Shown here: in pieces, positions 1 to 6,630 of the stretch | How the letters are laid out: every line of letters starts with the position of its first letter | Position numbering within the stretch: the stretch's first letter is position 1 | Assembly: GCA_019118905.1 (NCBI GenBank) | Contig: DWYA01000020.1 | Location: 1 to 21,861 of the forward strand | Source of the DNA: Ruthenibacterium avium | GTDB lineage: Bacteria; Bacillota; Clostridia; Oscillospirales; Ruminococcaceae | Reading direction: 5' to 3' | DNA: 21,861 bases | The notes under the pieces: model-generated | Databases searched by the model: none | Told to the model about the DNA's origin: nothing | What the model saw: only the letters and a program-made list of their open reading frames with translations | Program-made: the position numbers and the translations under genes

Positions 1-27
1 GTAATAAGTAATACATAGTACCGATTT

Positions 28-34
28 GAGGTGA
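28..34 (+). promoter_or_regulatory. Shine-Dalgarno site that decides the padR-type start
   Basis: GAGGTGA at 28-34 is a near-perfect anti-16S match. It lies 5 nt before a TTG at 40. A GTG at 31 lies inside this site and so is an unlikely start. Only 27 bases precede it. They are AT-rich (TAATAAGTAATACATAGTAC) and may be the end of a promoter or PadR operator cut by the window edge, which cannot be confirmed. Confidence 0.6.
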
Positions 35-39
35 GGATT

Positions 40-366
40 TTGGAGCATTTGACGGAAATGCTGAAAGGAATATTAGAAGGCTGTGTTTTGGAAATTATCA
101 GCCAAAAGGAAACCTACGGCTATGAAATTACGCGCAAGCTCAATGCAATGGGTTTTACGGACATAGTGGAAGGAACGGTTTACACTATTTTAATTCGCTT
201 GGAAAAAAATCAGCTTGTTGATACCGTGAAAAAACCGTCGGAAATCGGCCCGCCGCGCAAGTTTTTCTCACTGAATGAAAAAGGGCGCAAAGAATTGGAA
301 CAATTTTGGAGCCGATGGGATTTTGTTTGCGTTACTCTCAATCGACTGAGGGAGGAAGGTTTATGA
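40..366 (+). CDS. PadR family transcriptional regulator
   Basis: A 108-residue winged-helix repressor of the small PadR type. The N-terminal half carries the family pattern: a helix around LKGILEGCVLEII, then the motif ETYGYEITRKL, then VEGTVYTILIRLEKNQLV, the recognition helix and start of the wing. The segment GPPRKFFSLNEKGRKEL is the typical wing and its exit. TTG at 40 is chosen because a GAGGTGA site sits 5 nt upstream and the resulting start (MEHLTEMLKG) fits the family; ATG at 58 is the alternative. The stop overlaps the next start as ATGA. PadR proteins usually repress their own operon and often respond to small toxic compounds; no ligand can be named here. PadR next to DUF1048 genes is a recurring arrangement in Bacillota. 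Confidence 0.88.
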   Translation: MEHLTEMLKGILEGCVLEIISQKETYGYEITRKLNAMGFTDIVEGTVYTILIRLEKNQLVDTVKKPSEIGPPRKFFSLNEKGRKELEQFWSRWDFVCVTLNRLREEGL

Positions 367-712
367 AAAAACTGATGAAATATCTCGTGGGTGATGTAGA
401 AGAAAAGCGCGCTTGGAGACGCGCGATGAAGCGTGTGCGACACTGCCCGCTGATTATCGCTTTGTGTGCAAACAAATGATGCGTTACGGGTTCAACTTTG
501 GTTTTAGCAGTGAAGCGCAGGAGCATCTTATCACATTTTTTGAGCAGTCTGCGGCTGCGGGCCATCGAGTTCAGGAGGTAGTGGGGCATGATGCTGCCGC
601 TTTTTTTGATGCACTCATGGAAGTGGATTCTGTACCCGCTGAGGACAGGCGTCAAGTTCTGAACCGCGAAATTTTGGAGCATTTTCAGCAAAGGGGGAAA
701 GACGATGTTTGA
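363..712 (+). pseudogene. DUF1048 family protein, first copy, broken by a one-base frameshift
   Basis: Starting at ATG 363 (ATGA overlap with padR, GGAGGAAGG site upstream), the frame reads MKKLMKYLVGDVEEKRAWRR, the usual DUF1048 N-terminus, but stops at 477-479 after about 38 residues. The rest of the family pattern, TLPADYRFVCKQMMRYGFNF through HDAAAFFDAL, continues in the -1 frame from about 440 to the stop at 710-712. Inserting one base between about 435 and 440 restores a 116-residue protein with the expected RV-x-TLPADY junction. The base is therefore missing from this sequence, either as a real mutation or as a sequencing error. DUF1048 proteins are small helical proteins of unknown function. 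The next gene is an intact-looking paralogue and overlaps this one by 8 nt. Confidence 0.8.
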
Positions 713-1019
713 ATGGATAAAAAAGATTCGTGAAAGCAAGCGCGAATACAGCAAAAATATGGCGCGTGCGGCTGCACTGCCCGAAGATTATCGCTTTGTT
801 TATGAAAAAATTGTCGCGTATATCTGGAGCTTTGCCGGAGGAACAGGCATGGATATGCTCAAAACGCAGTATGATCTCATTGAATTGTTTGAAGAAGGCG
901 CAGCCCAAGGAAAGAATGTTTTAGATGTTACAGGTACAGATGCGGCATCTTTTTGTGACGAGCTGCAAGGGGAAAAAGGATTGGAAAAGGGGGCTAGCCC
1001 TCTTTTCCATTTGAAATAG
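705..1019 (+). CDS. DUF1048 family protein, second copy, with a repeat-derived C-terminus
   Basis: A 104-residue protein starting at ATG 705 with an AGGGGGAAAG ribosome site. It matches the DUF1048 pattern along its length: MFEWIKKIRES, then ALPEDYRFVYEKIVAYIW, then GMDMLKTQYDLIELFEEGAAQGKNVLDVTGTDAASFCDEL at about residues 48-87. From about residue 85 the frame runs into the 42-bp repeat at 957-998, so the tail (QGEKGLEKGASPLFHLK) is probably repeat-encoded and not the usual family ending. Function is unknown; it is probably co-transcribed with padR. It may still fold, because the conserved core is complete. Confidence 0.82.
   Translation: MFEWIKKIRESKREYSKNMARAAALPEDYRFVYEKIVAYIWSFAGGTGMDMLKTQYDLIELFEEGAAQGKNVLDVTGTDAASFCDELQGEKGLEKGASPLFHLK
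957..998 (+). repeat. 42-bp dispersed repeat, copy 1
   Basis: This 42-bp stretch, from GACGAGCTGCAAGGGG to GGGGGCTAGC, recurs at 21820-21861 with two substitutions (C963/T21826 and A980/C21843). It covers the 3' end of the second DUF1048 reading frame and continues into a hairpin. It looks like one end of an interspersed palindromic repeat family. The full unit cannot be bounded because copy 2 is cut by the window end. Confidence 0.85.
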
Positions 1020-1060
1020 GCACACAGTTTGTGAAAAAGCAAAGCTTTTTCGACAAACTG
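983..1060 (+). repeat. Two consecutive hairpins belonging to the repeat element
   Basis: Hairpin one, 983-1008, is a 26-bp palindrome centred on GGGCTAGCCC with a single G-T wobble. Hairpin two, 1025-1060, pairs CAGTTTGT-GAAAAAGC with GCTTTTTC-GACAAACTG around an AAA loop, with one unpaired C. The two are adjacent and followed directly by the terminator-like hairpin at 1062-1096. No protein is encoded here beyond the end of the DUF1048 frame. Confidence 0.75.
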
Positions 1061-1061
1061 A

Positions 1062-1103
1062 GAGGTTCACGCTCCATTCCATCGGGCGTGAACCTCTTTT
1101 GTG
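1062..1103 (+). terminator. Rho-independent terminator of the padR-DUF1048 operon
   Basis: A perfect 11-bp stem, GAGGTTCACGC at 1062-1072 with GCGTGAACCTC at 1086-1096, has a 13-nt loop and is followed by TTTTGTGTTT. It is oriented to stop plus-strand transcription coming from the padR operon. The minus-strand side has no T-tract. Confidence 0.7.
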
Positions 1104-1125
1104 TTTGGCTTTCAATCGAAATGGT

Positions 1126-1842
1126 TTAATGCACCCCGGCAATGTCTTTGATGACTTCCCCCGCCAAAATCATGCCGGCAACGCCCGGCACAAAGCTGAC
1201 CGAGGCAGGCGCACTGCGCCCGGCGGTGCCTTTTTGCTCCGTTTCACCGCAGGGGGTGCGGGGCATTTCTTCACTATATACCACTTTTAAGCGCGGAATC
1301 CCGCGCTTTTTTACTTCCCGGCGCAGCACCCGTGCGAGGGGGTCGGTTTTGGTGTCAAACAAATCGGCCACGCGGAAAGCGGTGGGGTCTAACTTATTGC
1401 CGCATCCCATCGCGCAGATGATGGAAACATTGGCCCGGTAGGCGCGTTCAATCAATTCCAGCTTTGCGCTCACCGTATCTACTGCGTCAATGATATAGTC
1501 AAACTCGTCTAAGGGGATGCTGTCCGCTGTTTCCGGCAGATAAAAGACGCGGTGTGCGTGAACGTCAATGCCCGGCGCAATCTGCAAACAGCGCTGTGCC
1601 AACACTTCTGCTTTATCGCGGCCAATGGTGTCAATCGTTGCCGCCAGCTGGCGGTTTAAATTGGTTTCGCTGATGTCATCGCCGTCAAACAGGTGAAGCG
1701 TGCCAATGCCGCCGCGTGCTAAGGCTTCTACTGCGTGGCCGCCCACGCCGCCCAAACCAAATACGGCTACTTTGGCTTTGGCAAGGCGCTGCATGGCGTC
1801 TTCTCCCAGCAAGGCGGTGGTGCGCATTTTCCAGTTTTCCAT
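1126..1842 (-). CDS. tcdA: tRNA threonylcarbamoyladenosine dehydratase (TcdA/CsdL, ThiF/MoeB-like E1 fold)
   Basis: A 238-residue protein of the ThiF/MoeB superfamily. The ATP-binding loop GLGGVGG is at residues 29-35, followed by DGDDISETNLNRQ near 52-64, the strand ending in Asp-Ala-Val-Asp, and the CGN and TPCGE segments. TcdA enzymes activate the carboxylate of t6A in tRNA with ATP and cyclise it to ct6A at position 37. The length and single domain fit TcdA better than MoeB or ThiF, which carry longer tails or work beside thiS/moaD; none of those is nearby. Start at 1842 is chosen because AGGAG lies 5 nt upstream. An upstream in-frame ATG at 1872 lacks such a site. It probably shares a minus-strand transcript with the DedA gene 69 bp upstream. 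Confidence 0.85.
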   Translation of the reverse strand: MENWKMRTTALLGEDAMQRLAKAKVAVFGLGGVGGHAVEALARGGIGTLHLFDGDDISETNLNRQLAATIDTIGRDKAEVLAQRCLQIAPGIDVHAHRVFYLPETADSIPLDEFDYIIDAVDTVSAKLELIERAYRANVSIICAMGCGNKLDPTAFRVADLFDTKTDPLARVLRREVKKRGIPRLKVVYSEEMPRTPCGETEQKGTAGRSAPASVSFVPGVAGMILAGEVIKDIAGVH

Positions 1843-1911
1843 AGAAACTCCTTTTTTGGGGCATTTTGTCAAAAGCCCTTGGGTGAAATCCTACCGCCGC
1901 AAGAGTCTGGT

Positions 1912-2562
1912 TCATTTGTCCGAATGCGGCGGTGTGTGCTTTATTATATCCTTTTTTCGTATTTTTTGAAAGAGATGGTACATAAAAAACAGCAAAGCCG
2001 TGGCAATCAGGGCTAGCTTGACGGCTCCTCCCATTTGTTCAAACACGGCGGCAACGCTTTCCCACTGCGCACCGGCAAATGCGCCGAGGTTGACAAGGAG
2101 TGTATTCCAAACAATGCTGCCCGCTGTCGTCAGCAGAATAAAAGGAAGCAAGGGCATTGCGGCAATTCCGGCGGGAATGGAAATGAGGCTGCGAAGAATC
2201 GGTACACAGCGCAGGTAAAAAATGCTGGGCCATCCCTTTTCCTGAAAGCGCTGTACCGCACGGGTGACGTCGTCGGCGTCTGTTTTCAGCACTTCGCCCA
2301 CGCGCCCCGACAGCAAGCGGCATACGCCTTCCAGCCCCATTTTTCTTCCCACAGCATACAGCGCCAATGCTCCAACTAAACTGCCGATGGTAGAAAAAGT
2401 AATCACACCGAAAATGGTCAAATCGGTACAGGTGGTTAAAAAACCGCCGAAAGTAAGAATGACCTCGCTGGGAATGGGAGGAAACAGATTTTCTACTGCA
2501 ATCAGCAAGAAAACGCCCCAGTAACCAAAGCCCTCTAAAATATTTTTGACAAGCTCCTGCAT
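1912..2562 (-). CDS. DedA family membrane protein
   Basis: A 216-residue integral membrane protein of the DedA/SNARE-associated family. The family signature ENLFPPIPSEVILTFGGFL is at about residues 23-41, with the conserved glutamate and prolines. Next come a glycine-rich helix (GSLVGALALYAVGRKMG) and the amphipathic motif FYLRCVPILRSLISIPAGIA with two arginines. Two hydrophobic C-terminal stretches and a basic tail follow. DedA proteins act in envelope homeostasis, and several are implicated in undecaprenyl-phosphate or phospholipid translocation; the substrate here is not known. Start at 2562 is supported by AGGAGGGG about 7 nt upstream. Longer in-frame starts up to 2712 would add 50 residues of non-membrane sequence and lack such a site. 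Confidence 0.88.
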   Translation of the reverse strand: MQELVKNILEGFGYWGVFLLIAVENLFPPIPSEVILTFGGFLTTCTDLTIFGVITFSTIGSLVGALALYAVGRKMGLEGVCRLLSGRVGEVLKTDADDVTRAVQRFQEKGWPSIFYLRCVPILRSLISIPAGIAAMPLLPFILLTTAGSIVWNTLLVNLGAFAGAQWESVAAVFEQMGGAVKLALIATALLFFMYHLFQKIRKKDIIKHTPPHSDK

Positions 2563-2727
2563 ATCAGCCCCTCCTTCTAACGTATCTATATGGGAATGCG
2601 TTTGAAAACATTCGATTTTCAATCTGGGATAAAACGGAAAGAAATGGCAATTTGTTCTGTTTGTAAGCGGTGTTGATGCATTTTTTGTACATGCATGTGA
2701 AAAAAGATGCAAACAACAAAATTTTGC
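2563..2727. promoter_or_regulatory. Divergent intergenic region with two inverted repeats
   Basis: This region separates the minus-strand DedA gene from the plus-strand fatty-acid operon promoter. It contains TTGAAAA(7 nt)TTTTCAA at 2602-2622, about 40 bp upstream of the dedA start. It also contains a nested palindrome at 2678-2710: GCATTTTTT, then the perfect decamer ACATGCATGT at 2689-2698, then AAAAAAGATGC. No convincing -10/-35 pair for dedA was found, and no small gene is evident. Confidence 0.45.
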
Positions 2728-2755
2728 TTGACATTTTTTCCGTTTTTGCTACAAT
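2728..2755 (+). promoter_or_regulatory. Sigma-A promoter of the fatty acid synthesis operon
   Basis: A consensus TTGACA at 2728-2733 and TACAAT at 2750-2755 are separated by 16 nt. Transcription should begin near 2762, leaving a leader of about 70 nt before acpP. No other promoter of similar quality was noticed inside the operon. Confidence 0.8.
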
Positions 2756-2758
2756 AAG

Positions 2759-2812
2759 CTTAAATAATTTTACTTAAATTATTTTAAATAAAATTATTGA
2801 AATATTTTGAAG
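2759..2812. promoter_or_regulatory. AT-rich iterated operator candidate for the FabT-type repressor
   Basis: Directly downstream of the -10 element are three similar 17-18-nt units: CTTAAATAATTTTACTT (2759-2775), ACTTAAATTATTTTAAAT (2772-2789) and ATTGAAATATTTTGAAG (2796-2812). The first two together also form a perfect 9-bp inverted repeat, AAATAATTT(5 nt)AAATTATTT, at 2762-2784. The position over the expected start site is right for a repressor. The operon's own MarR-family protein is the obvious candidate to bind here; that is inference, and the sites do not match the streptococcal FabT box exactly. Confidence 0.5.
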
Positions 2813-2831
2813 AAGAAAGTAGGAATGAATC

Positions 2832-3056
2832 ATGTTTGAGAAGGTGCGCGATATTATTGTAGAAACGCTGAGCTGTGACGCCGACCAGGTAACTATGGAG
2901 GCAAATCTGGCTGAGGATTTGGACGCGGACAGCCTGGACGCAGTCGAGCTGAACATGGCAATCGAAGAAGCGCTTGGCACCGGCATTCCCGATGAAGAAC
3001 TGACGAAAATGAAAACCGTTGGGGATATTGTTGAATACTTGGAAGCAAACGCTTAA
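2832..3056 (+). CDS. acpP: Acyl carrier protein
   Basis: A 74-residue acidic protein that carries growing acyl chains on a 4'-phosphopantetheine arm. The attachment site is Ser34 in DADSLDAVEL, followed by the usual helix-two residues and EALGTGIPDEEL. Length and four-helix pattern are standard for AcpP. It is the first gene of the operon, preceded by the promoter at 2728-2755 and by a modest ribosome site (AGGA at 2821-2824). It is the soluble shuttle for FabD, FabH, FabF, FabG, FabZ and FabK encoded downstream. Confidence 0.95.
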   Translation: MFEKVRDIIVETLSCDADQVTMEANLAEDLDADSLDAVELNMAIEEALGTGIPDEELTKMKTVGDIVEYLEANA

Positions 3057-3078
3057 TTCATAAAGGGGGGGACATTCC

Positions 3079-3537
3079 ATGACGCAGGAAACGCTGTTTC
3101 GACTGGTGGAGGCGTTTGACGCCGGCACAATGACACGTCTTGAATATTGTGAAGGGGAAGCAAAACTCGTGCTGGAACGCACGGTTTGTGCGCCGCCGCT
3201 GCCTATGCCGACAGCGCTTCCCGCGGCCTCGGGTGCGCCCGTGGCCGCACCCGTGCCGCCTGCTCCGGCTCCGGCGGCTCAAGCGCCTGCACAGCCGGGT
3301 GCTGTGATTAAAGCGCCGCTCGTCGGTACGTTTTACGCAGCGTCGGAACCGGGCAAGCCTGCCTTTGTCAAAGTGGGAGACACGGTGAAAAAGGGCAGTA
3401 CGGTGTGCATTATTGAGGCGATGAAAATGATCAATGAAATTCCGGCGCCGTTTGACTGCGTCATTGAGGAATGCCCCATCGAGGATGGCGAGCTGGTAGG
3501 CTTTGACGAACCACTCTTTATTGTGCGGGAGCTGTAA
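3079..3537 (+). CDS. accB: Biotin carboxyl carrier protein of acetyl-CoA carboxylase
   Basis: A 152-residue BCCP. A short N-terminal region (1-36) is followed by an Ala/Pro-rich flexible linker (about 37-74) and a C-terminal biotinyl domain (75-152). The biotinylation motif EAMKM places the modified lysine at residue 116. The domain also shows APLVGTFYAASEPGKPAFVK and the GD-VKKGS turn. It carries carboxybiotin between AccC and the AccDA carboxyltransferase. The start follows a run of G (AAAGGGGGGG) 22 nt after acpP, and the stop is 4 nt from accC. No biotin ligase gene is in the window. Confidence 0.96.
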   Translation: MTQETLFRLVEAFDAGTMTRLEYCEGEAKLVLERTVCAPPLPMPTALPAASGAPVAAPVPPAPAPAAQAPAQPGAVIKAPLVGTFYAASEPGKPAFVKVGDTVKKGSTVCIIEAMKMINEIPAPFDCVIEECPIEDGELVGFDEPLFIVREL

Positions 3538-3541
3538 TGCG

Positions 3542-4936
3542 ATGTTGAAACGAATTTTAATTGCAAACCGCGGGGAGATTGCCGTGCGCATCATCCGCGC
3601 GTGCCGCGAACTGGATATTGAAACCGTCGCGGTTTATTCTACCGCCGACGCAAATGCTCTGCACGTCCAGCTGGCGACGATGGCTGTCTGCATCGGCCCG
3701 CCCAAAGCGGCGCAAAGCTACTTAAATCAAACCGCCATCTTGACAGCCGCCGTAGAAAGCGGCTGTCAAGCCATTCATCCGGGCTATGGCTTTTTGTCGG
3801 AGAACGATGAGTTTGCCGACCTTTGCACCAAATGCGGTTTGAAATTCATCGGCCCTTCCGGCGATGTCATCCGCAAAATGGGCAATAAAGCCAGCGCCCG
3901 CGCTTTGATGCAGCAAGCAGGCGTGCCGGTGGTGCCCGGCTCCAACGGAACTTTGCAGGATGCCGAACAGGCCGCGCGTGAGGCCGAGCGCATTGGCTAT
4001 CCCGTGCTGTTAAAAGCCAGCGCGGGCGGCGGCGGACGCGGAATGCGCCGTGTTTATCGCCCCGAGGACATCAAAAGCAGCTTTGCCGCGGCGCAGTCGG
4101 AAGCACTGGCCTGCTTTGGCAACGGCGAGATGTACTTGGAAAAGCTGGTGCTGAACCCCCGCCATATTGAGTTTCAAATTATGGCTGACCGGTTCGGAAA
4201 TGTGGTTCACTTAGGCGAGCGCGACTGCTCCATTCAGCGCAAAAACCAAAAGCTGATGGAGGAGTCTCCGTCTAAAGCACTGTCCCAAGAGCTGCGCGAG
4301 CGCATGGGGCGCGATGCCGTAGCCGCTGCAAAGGCTTGCGGCTATGAGGGCGCCGGTACGATTGAATTTGTGCTTGCCCCCGACGGAAATTATTATTTTA
4401 TCGAAATGAACACCCGCATCCAAGTAGAGCATCCTGTTACGGAAATGGTCACGGGGCTGGACTTGGTGCGCGAACAGCTGCGTGTGGCTGCCGGGCTGCC
4501 GCTTTCGTTCACGCAGGACGAAGCGGTTATCAAAGGACATGCCATTGAAGTGCGTGTCAACGCGGAAGACCCCACGGCTGATTTTCGCCCGTCACCTGGA
4601 AAGACGAAATTTCTGCATTTTCCCGGCGGATGCGGTGTGCGTGTGGACTCGGCGCTTTATAACGGATGCGAGCTGAGCCCTTTCTATGATTCCATGGTAG
4701 CCAAAATTATTGTTCACGCCCCCACGCGCTTGGAAGCTGTGCGCAAAATGCGCCGTGCGCTGGAGGAATTTGTGGTGGAGGGCTACCCCACCGGTGCCGA
4801 GCTGGCGCATCTGATTCTGCATCATCCAGATTTTTTGCGCGGCACTTATGACACCGGTTTTATTGAACAAAATTTGCAGGATTTACTGCATTGGGGCGAA
4901 CGATGCAAGCTGCCCGCAGAACAGGAGGAAGCCTAA
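3542..4936 (+). CDS. accC: Biotin carboxylase subunit of acetyl-CoA carboxylase
   Basis: A 464-residue ATP-grasp enzyme that carboxylates the biotin of AccB using ATP and bicarbonate. The N-terminal domain starts with LKRILIANRGEIAVR. GNKASAR with Lys116 and the glycine-rich ATP loop GGGGRGM (162-168) follow. The catalytic strand EMNTRIQVEHPVTE (288-301) has Asn290, Arg292 and Glu296, the same numbering as the E. coli enzyme. The C-terminal domain has AEDPTADFRPSPGK. ATG at 3542 is taken as start because it gives the conserved N-terminus and has GGGAG about 10 nt upstream. A start further upstream would overlap accB and add a non-family extension. Confidence 0.96.
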   Translation: MLKRILIANRGEIAVRIIRACRELDIETVAVYSTADANALHVQLATMAVCIGPPKAAQSYLNQTAILTAAVESGCQAIHPGYGFLSENDEFADLCTKCGLKFIGPSGDVIRKMGNKASARALMQQAGVPVVPGSNGTLQDAEQAAREAERIGYPVLLKASAGGGGRGMRRVYRPEDIKSSFAAAQSEALACFGNGEMYLEKLVLNPRHIEFQIMADRFGNVVHLGERDCSIQRKNQKLMEESPSKALSQELRERMGRDAVAAAKACGYEGAGTIEFVLAPDGNYYFIEMNTRIQVEHPVTEMVTGLDLVREQLRVAAGLPLSFTQDEAVIKGHAIEVRVNAEDPTADFRPSPGKTKFLHFPGGCGVRVDSALYNGCELSPFYDSMVAKIIVHAPTRLEAVRKMRRALEEFVVEGYPTGAELAHLILHHPDFLRGTYDTGFIEQNLQDLLHWGERCKLPAEQEEA

Positions 4937-5812
4937 TTGAACGAACGCTTTTCACAAAGAAAACAGCGATTGCTTCGGCTGAAAATTTTGCGCGAGGGAC
5001 GCGCGGCTTCTGTTCAGCGTGCTAATGCACCCGCCGTATTTGAGCAGTGCAGTGCCTGCGGTGAGGCGGTGACAAAAGCGCAGTGGGATAAGGCGCTTTA
5101 CGTCTGCCCGCGTTGCGGTCATCATCGCCCCATCAGTGCTTATATGCGCCTTTCCATGCTGCTTGACCCCGGCACGTTCCGGGAACTTGACGACCGCTTA
5201 ACCGCGCGCAATGCGCTGGAGTTTCCCGGCTATGACGAAAAGCTTGCCGTGCAGCGGACAAGTACGGCGCTTGAGGAGGCCGTTGTTGCAGCGAAAGGGC
5301 GCGTGTGCGGAATGCCGCTTGTGGCTGTTGTGATGGACAGCCGCTTTATGATGGGGAGCATGGGCGTTGCCGTGGGCGAAAAGGTGGCGCGTGCCGCCGA
5401 TGCCGCCCGAAAATCGCGTGTGCCGCTTGTCATTTTTTGCGCGTCGGGCGGTGCGCGAATGCAGGAAGGCATTTTGTCTTTGATGCAAATGGGCAAAACC
5501 GCCGCTGCCATCACCCGCTTTCAGGAAGCGGGCGGCTTGTACATTGCGTGGCTCACTCACCCCACCACGGGAGGCGTAACGGCCAGCTTTGCTTCTTTGG
5601 GTGACATTACGATTGCCGAGCCGGGCGCACTGATTGCGTTTGCCGGGCCGCGTGTGATTGAACAAACTATCAATCAAAAACTGCCCGAAGGCTTTCAGCG
5701 CGCGGAATATCTCGAAGAACACGGCTTTGTGGATGCCGTTGTGCCGCGTGCGGAAATGAAAGATACATTATGCCGTCTGCTGCGGCTGCACAGCAAGGGA
5801 GGTGCATTGTAA
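4937..5812 (+). CDS. accD: Acetyl-CoA carboxylase carboxyltransferase subunit beta
   Basis: A 291-residue beta subunit that, with AccA, transfers the carboxyl group from biotin to acetyl-CoA. A four-cysteine zinc ribbon near the N-terminus uses Cys38, Cys41, Cys57 and Cys60 (CSAC-x15-CPRC). The crotonase-like core includes DSRFMMGSMGVAVGEKVARA, SGGARMQEGILSLMQMGKT and TTGGVTASFASLGDI. It starts with TTG at 4937, immediately after the accC stop, with AGGAGGA at 4923-4929. The stop overlaps accA by one base (TAATG), so translation is probably coupled to give equal subunits. Confidence 0.95.
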   Translation: MNERFSQRKQRLLRLKILREGRAASVQRANAPAVFEQCSACGEAVTKAQWDKALYVCPRCGHHRPISAYMRLSMLLDPGTFRELDDRLTARNALEFPGYDEKLAVQRTSTALEEAVVAAKGRVCGMPLVAVVMDSRFMMGSMGVAVGEKVARAADAARKSRVPLVIFCASGGARMQEGILSLMQMGKTAAAITRFQEAGGLYIAWLTHPTTGGVTASFASLGDITIAEPGALIAFAGPRVIEQTINQKLPEGFQRAEYLEEHGFVDAVVPRAEMKDTLCRLLRLHSKGGAL

Positions 5813-6630
5813 TGGAGTATACCGCTGCCGAGCGCGTCGCTTTGGCGCGCCGCCCCGGACGTCCGGGGACTGCCGACTATATCCATGCACTGTTCACCGA
5901 TTTTTTTGAGCAGAAAGGTGACAGGCTGTGCCGTGAAGATGCCAGCATTTTGGGCGGCATTGCCCTGTTTCATGGCCGCCCCGTGACGGTCATCGGCCAT
6001 CGCAAGGGCAAAAACTTGGAAGAAAATATGAAGTGCAACTTCGGAATGCCCAGCCCGGAGGGATACCGCAAGGCACAGCGCTTGATGCGCGCTGCCGAGA
6101 AATTTCAGCGCCCCATTATCACGTTTGTCGATACGCCGGGCGCTTACCCCGGCTTAGAGGCAGAAGAACGCGGACAAGGCGAGGCCATTGCACGGTGCCT
6201 TGCTGTTATGAGCGAGCTGACCGTGCCGCTGATTGCCGTGATTACCGGTGAGGGCGGCAGCGGCGGCGCACTGGCGATTGCCATGGGCAATCAGGTGCTG
6301 ATGTTGGAAAACGCCGTTTACTCGGTGCTTTCGCCGGAGGGCTTTGCCTCCATTTTGTGGAAGGATTCCTCCCGCAGTGCCGAAGCCTGTGAAGTAATGA
6401 AGCTGACTGCGCAGGATTTGAAAGAACTGGGCGTGGTGGACGAAATTATCAAAGAGCCGGAGCAGGGAGCCCACGAGGATCCGCAGGCCATGTTTGCTGC
6501 GGTGGATGAAGCGCTTCGGCGTGCGCTGCACGTGACTGACCGCTTGCCGTCGGCTGCCGCACATCGTTACCGTAAATTCCGCAAAATGGGCGCGGCCTTC
6601 TTGCAGACGTCTGGAAAGGAGCTGCCATGA
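5812..6630 (+). CDS. accA: Acetyl-CoA carboxylase carboxyltransferase subunit alpha
   Basis: A 272-residue alpha subunit. Recognisable segments are DRLCREDASILGGIALFHGR, IGHRKGKNLEENMKCNFGMP, the acyl-CoA site TFVDTPGAYPGLEAEERGQG (104-123) and the oxyanion-hole glycines GEGGSGGALAIAMG (147-160). It is shorter than E. coli AccA, lacking most of the N-terminal helical extension, which is common in Bacillota. The start at 5812 gives the TAATG overlap with accD and has GGGAGGTG 7 nt upstream. It overlaps fabH by 4 nt (ATGA). Confidence 0.95.
   Translation: MEYTAAERVALARRPGRPGTADYIHALFTDFFEQKGDRLCREDASILGGIALFHGRPVTVIGHRKGKNLEENMKCNFGMPSPEGYRKAQRLMRAAEKFQRPIITFVDTPGAYPGLEAEERGQGEAIARCLAVMSELTVPLIAVITGEGGSGGALAIAMGNQVLMLENAVYSVLSPEGFASILWKDSSRSAEACEVMKLTAQDLKELGVVDEIIKEPEQGAHEDPQAMFAAVDEALRRALHVTDRLPSAAAHRYRKFRKMGAAFLQTSGKELP

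Noticed and set aside
1..30. PadR operator before the first gene
   Set aside because: Only 27 AT-rich bases are available and the possible dyad is imperfect and may be cut by the window edge.
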